This document shows positions 61,039-64,000 of a stretch of 64,000 nt of DNA, piece by piece. The stretch's first letter is position 1; each line of letters opens with the position of its first letter. Position numbers and translations under genes: made by a program. The stretch comes from Klebsiella michiganensis (lineage in GTDB: Bacteria > Pseudomonadota > Gammaproteobacteria > Enterobacterales > Enterobacteriaceae): contig CP011077.1 of the NCBI GenBank assembly GCA_000963575.1, positions 2,790,001 through 2,854,000 of the forward strand. Reading direction: 5' to 3'. Under the pieces are notes generated by a model. It was not told the DNA's origin, searched no databases, and saw only the letters and a program-made list of their open reading frames with translations.

Positions 61039-62850
61039 TTAAAATTTAATACAGGTTGCGCCTTGTTCAGCGCCCGAAAGCTGTTCGCGCAACGCGCCGA
61101 ATAACTCTCGACCGGTCCCTACGCGCTCGGCGCTGAGATCCGGGTGATAAGCAGTGCGCGCCGCAAGTACGGCTTCATCGACCAGCAACGTTAGCTCGCC
61201 CGTTTGGCCGTTGACGCGAATCATGTCGCCATCCTGCACCTTCGCCAGCAGCCCGCCGTCATACGCTTCCGGGGTAACATGGATTGCGGAAGGCACCTTC
61301 CCTGAGGCACCGGACAGTCTTCCATCTGTCACCAGAGCAATTTTGAAACAGCGGTCCAATAATACTCCAAGCGGCGGCATAAGTTTATGCAATTCTGGCA
61401 TGCCGTTCGCTTTTGGCCCCTGATGGCGCACCACAACAACGCAATCACGGTCCAGTTTGCCGGCTTCAAAGGCCGGTAATACATCATGCTGGCTTTCGAA
61501 AATAACCGCTGGCGCTTCAATCACCTGGTTTTCTACCGGCACCGCTGAAGTTTTCATCACCGCCCGGCCAAGATTCCCGCTCAGCACTTTGGTTCCGCCG
61601 TGACGGGAGAACGGTTTTTCCATGGTGGCAATAACGTCGCTGTCCAGCGGCTGGCTGGCGCCTTCACGCCAGGCAAGCTGGCCGTTGTCTAGCCACGGCT
61701 CCATGGTGTAGTGGTGCAGGCCAAAACCGGCCACGGTGTTAACATCTTCGTGCAACAGGCCGCCTTTAAGCAGCTCACGCATCAGCACGGGCACACCGCC
61801 CGCGGCCTGGAAGTGGTTAATATCCGCAGGGCCATTCGGGTACAAACGCGCCAGCAGCGGTACAATTTCGGAGATGTCAGAGAAATCATCCCAATTGATA
61901 ATGATCCCTGCGGCGCGAGCCATTGCGACAAGGTGCATGGTGTGGTTAGTCGACCCGCCGGTCGCCAGCAGTGCAACAATGCCGTTCACAACCACTTTCT
62001 CGTCGATCATTTTACCGAGAGGCATCCATTCGTTGCCGTTGCCGGTCAGGCGAGTGACCTGGCGTGCGGCGGCATCCGTTAGTGCGCCACGCAATTCAGC
62101 ATCGGGCTGGACAAAAGAAGAGCCCGGCAGCTGCATGCCCATAAACTCAACCACCATCTGGTTGGTGTTCGCCGTGCCGTAGAAGGTACAGGTCCCCGGT
62201 GCGTGATAAGAGGCGGCTTCCGCTTCCAGCAGCGCGAGACGGTCGACTTTACCTTCCGCATAAAGCTGGCGAATGCGAACCTTCTCTTTATTTGGCAAAC
62301 CGCTTGCCATCGGGCCTGATGGCACGAAGAGCGCAGGTAAATGCCCGAACGACAGGGCGGCCATCGTCAGCCCCGGTACGATTTTGTCGCACACGCCAAG
62401 GTAGAGCGCACCGTCAAACATATTATGGGAGAGGCCAACGGCGGTAGACATGGCAATAACTTCGCGGCTCAGCAGCGAAAGTTCCATACCATCCTGGCCC
62501 TGAGTCACTCCATCGCACATAGCAGGTACACCGCCTGCCACCTGCCCCACTGCGCCCACGGAGTGCAGCGCCTTGCGGATTTGCTCAGGATAATGCTCAT
62601 ACGGCTGATGGGCAGAGAGCATGTCGTTATAGGAGGTGATGATCGCAATATTGTTACGCAACATGCTTTTCAGCGCCGCCTTATCGTCCGGCTGGCAGGC
62701 AGCGAAACCATGCGCGAGGTTACCGCAGGCAAGTTCCGAGCGGTGAACCGTGTTGCTCCTGGCTTTCTCAATGCGTGCCAGGTAGGCTTCGCGCGTTGGG
62801 CGGGAGCGTTCGATAATACGCGATGTTACCCGTAACAAATTTGGATGCAT
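61039..62850 (-). CDS. edd: 6-phosphogluconate dehydratase Edd
   Basis: An iron-sulfur dehydratase (IlvD/Edd family) of 603 residues, the E. coli length. It converts 6-phosphogluconate to KDPG, the first committed step of the Entner-Doudoroff pathway. Cluster-binding cysteines are likely in VPAMCDGVTQGQDGMELSL, FDGALYLGVCDKIVPG and HAPGTCTFYGTANTNQM. The C-terminal ligand loops are RLSGASGKVPSAIHVTPEA. The start MHPNLLRVTSRIIERSR matches E. coli in register. Gluconate-responsive GntR-like sites lie upstream. Confidence 0.97.
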   Translation of the reverse strand: MHPNLLRVTSRIIERSRPTREAYLARIEKARSNTVHRSELACGNLAHGFAACQPDDKAALKSMLRNNIAIITSYNDMLSAHQPYEHYPEQIRKALHSVGAVGQVAGGVPAMCDGVTQGQDGMELSLLSREVIAMSTAVGLSHNMFDGALYLGVCDKIVPGLTMAALSFGHLPALFVPSGPMASGLPNKEKVRIRQLYAEGKVDRLALLEAEAASYHAPGTCTFYGTANTNQMVVEFMGMQLPGSSFVQPDAELRGALTDAAARQVTRLTGNGNEWMPLGKMIDEKVVVNGIVALLATGGSTNHTMHLVAMARAAGIIINWDDFSDISEIVPLLARLYPNGPADINHFQAAGGVPVLMRELLKGGLLHEDVNTVAGFGLHHYTMEPWLDNGQLAWREGASQPLDSDVIATMEKPFSRHGGTKVLSGNLGRAVMKTSAVPVENQVIEAPAVIFESQHDVLPAFEAGKLDRDCVVVVRHQGPKANGMPELHKLMPPLGVLLDRCFKIALVTDGRLSGASGKVPSAIHVTPEAYDGGLLAKVQDGDMIRVNGQTGELTLLVDEAVLAARTAYHPDLSAERVGTGRELFGALREQLSGAEQGATCIKF

Positions 62851-62971
62851 AGAAGTTCCTCAGAAAGTGGCTGTTCTCCCGCATTGATATCGTCATGTTC
62901 GGAGCTACTGACAGTACCCTGGTAGCCCATAAAACTTGATGTCGGGAGCAAAAACGCTTCAGCTAGTGTAA

Positions 62972-63006
62972 ATAAAAAAGCCCCGCGGGTGAATCCACGC
63001 GGGGCT
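62972..63006 (-). terminator. Terminator after zwf
   Basis: A GCCCCGCG/CGCGGGGC hairpin with a ten-base loop is followed on the minus strand by TTTTTTATTT. It lies between zwf and edd. Confidence 0.85.
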
Positions 63007-63044
63007 ATTATTCATAAAAAACTATGCCACTTCTGTGTTAGATC

Positions 63045-63096
63045 ATGTTACCGGTAAAATGAGGAGCATTTGTTAGCGACGTTTTACCGGTTATGT
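63045..63096. promoter_or_regulatory. Pair of GntR-like operators upstream of edd
   Basis: ATGTTACCGGTAAAAT at 63045-63060 and a related GTTTTACCGGTTATGT at 63081-63096 both contain the TTACCGGTAA-type palindrome recognised by gluconate repressor GntR. E. coli edd is GntR-regulated. Their centres are about 36 bases apart. Confidence 0.6.
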
Positions 63097-63106
63097 TCAC
63101 GACCTG

Positions 63107-64000
63107 TTACTCAAATTCGTTCCATGAGTGGCCGTCACGAGTAATCATTGCCACGGAAGCCACCGGCCCCCAGGTTCCGGCCTGGTATGGTTTCGGCGCA
63201 TCGTTATCCGCAGCCCAGGCTTCGGTAATGGAGTCTACCCATTTCCAGGCCTCTTCCACTTCATCACGACGAACAAACAGCGCCTGAATGCCCCGCATGG
63301 TTTCCAGCAGCAGACGTTCATAGGCATCCGCCAGGTGAGACTCGTTGAAGGTCTCGGAGTAGCTCAGATCCAGCTTGGTGGTTTGCAGGTTATGCTTGTG
63401 CTCAAGGCCCGGGACTTTGTTCAGGATCTGGATATCCACGCCTTCGTCCGGCTGCAGACGAATAGTCAGTTTGTTCTGGGGCAATTCCTGCCAGGAATCT
63501 TTAAACAGATTCAGCGCAGGGTTTTTGAAGTAAACCACGACTTCAGAACATTTGGTTGGCAGACGTTTACCGGTACGCAGGTAGAACGGCACGCCGGCCC
63601 AGCGCCAGTTGTCGATATCTACGCGGATAGCCACGAAGGTTTCGGTAGCGCTGGATTTATTCGCGCCTTCTTCTTCCAGGTAGCCCGGCACTTTCTTGCC
63701 CTGCGCAAAGCCCGCGGTGTACTGCCCGCGCACGGTTTTAACACGCACGTTAGTGCGGTCAATGCGGCGCAGCGACTGCAGAACCTTCACTTTCTCATCG
63801 CGGATGTGGTCCGCGGTCAAATCAGACGGTGGTGACATGGCAATCATGCACAGGATCTGCAGCAGGTGGTTTTGGATCATGTCGCGCATCTGCCCGGCCT
63901 GATCGAAGTAACCCCAGCGGCCTTCAATCCCCACTTCTTCGGCCACGGTGATTTCTACATGATCGATAGTGCGGTTGTCCCAGTTGTTCGCGAACAAGGA
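63107..64000 (-). CDS. zwf: Glucose-6-phosphate 1-dehydrogenase Zwf (partial, C-terminal 297 residues)
   Basis: The 5' part of this gene runs off the window edge, so only the C-terminal 297 of about 491 residues are seen. Zwf oxidises glucose 6-phosphate to 6-phosphogluconolactone, making NADPH and feeding both the pentose phosphate and Entner-Doudoroff routes. Visible conserved stretches are NNWDNRTIDHVEITVAEEVG, YLRTGKRLPTKCSEVVVYFK and RLLLETMRGIQALFVRRDEV. The N-terminal coenzyme-binding GxxGDL motif and the RIDHYLGK catalytic site lie outside. A terminator separates it from edd. Confidence 0.97.
   Translation of the reverse strand, partial: SLFANNWDNRTIDHVEITVAEEVGIEGRWGYFDQAGQMRDMIQNHLLQILCMIAMSPPSDLTADHIRDEKVKVLQSLRRIDRTNVRVKTVRGQYTAGFAQGKKVPGYLEEEGANKSSATETFVAIRVDIDNWRWAGVPFYLRTGKRLPTKCSEVVVYFKNPALNLFKDSWQELPQNKLTIRLQPDEGVDIQILNKVPGLEHKHNLQTTKLDLSYSETFNESHLADAYERLLLETMRGIQALFVRRDEVEEAWKWVDSITEAWAADNDAPKPYQAGTWGPVASVAMITRDGHSWNEFE

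Noticed and set aside
1..64000. CRISPR arrays, insertion sequences, prophage, tRNA or rRNA genes
   Set aside because: I saw no regularly spaced repeats, transposase or integrase genes, terminal inverted repeats or tRNA/rRNA signatures while reading both strands. This is a reading by eye and not a search.

Overview
This window reads as chromosomal core of a member of the Enterobacteriaceae. The evidence is gene-by-gene similarity, recalled from knowledge of the families, to the E. coli/Salmonella segment from ycgB to zwf. Gene order and predicted lengths mostly agree with E. coli, often to the residue, but several sites differ. It is neither E. coli K-12 nor Salmonella, and I cannot name the genus from the sequence alone. 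I saw no tRNA, rRNA, insertion sequence, prophage, CRISPR array or origin.

Layout. 1-7 kb: ycgB, fadR, nhaB, dsbB, a YoaF-like lipoprotein, an unrecognised small protein, ycgN and ycgM. 7-14.3 kb: an extra MltB-type lytic transglycosylase, ycgL, minCDE, rnd, fadD and yeaY. 14.3-24.5 kb: tsaB, yoaA, yoaB, yoaH, pabB, nudL, sdaA, pdeD (interrupted by one in-frame amber codon) and yoaE. 25-30 kb: manXYZ, yobD, mntP and rlmA. 30-35.7 kb: a second FtsI/PBP3-like transpeptidase, cspC, yobF, a metallo-beta-lactamase-fold hydrolase, yebO, mgrB, yobH and kdgR. 35.8-48 kb: yebQ, htpX, prc, proQ, msrC, letAB (yebST), rsmF, yebV and yebW. 48-51.6 kb: a GNAT/MFS pair and a SulP transporter lie where E. 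coli K-12 has pphA. 51.8-64 kb: the sdsR/ryeA antisense RNA pair, yebY-yebZ-yobA, holE, yobB, exoX, ptrB, yebE, yebG, purT, eda, edd and the C-terminal part of zwf.

Functional themes. Fatty-acid control: FadR and its target fadD, with FadR-like operators at both. Manganese: mntP with stacked MntR, Fur and riboswitch signals, next to the TerC-family yoaE, which has a structured leader. Envelope: DsbB, LetAB, Prc, HtpX, a PBP3 paralogue, a transglycosylase and Slp-family lipoprotein. Sugar metabolism: ManXYZ, KdgR and Edd/Eda/Zwf. Division: MinCDE. Stress and small regulators: CspC/YobF, MgrB, ProQ, SdsR and YebG.

I did not find a convincing undescribed multi-gene system. The items most worth checking are the pdeD amber codon, the altered SxN motif in the PBP3 paralogue, the yoaE leader, the terminator lying between GntR-like sites and edd, the replacement cassette at the pphA site, and the gene-poor 32.4-32.9 kb stretch with its palindromes.
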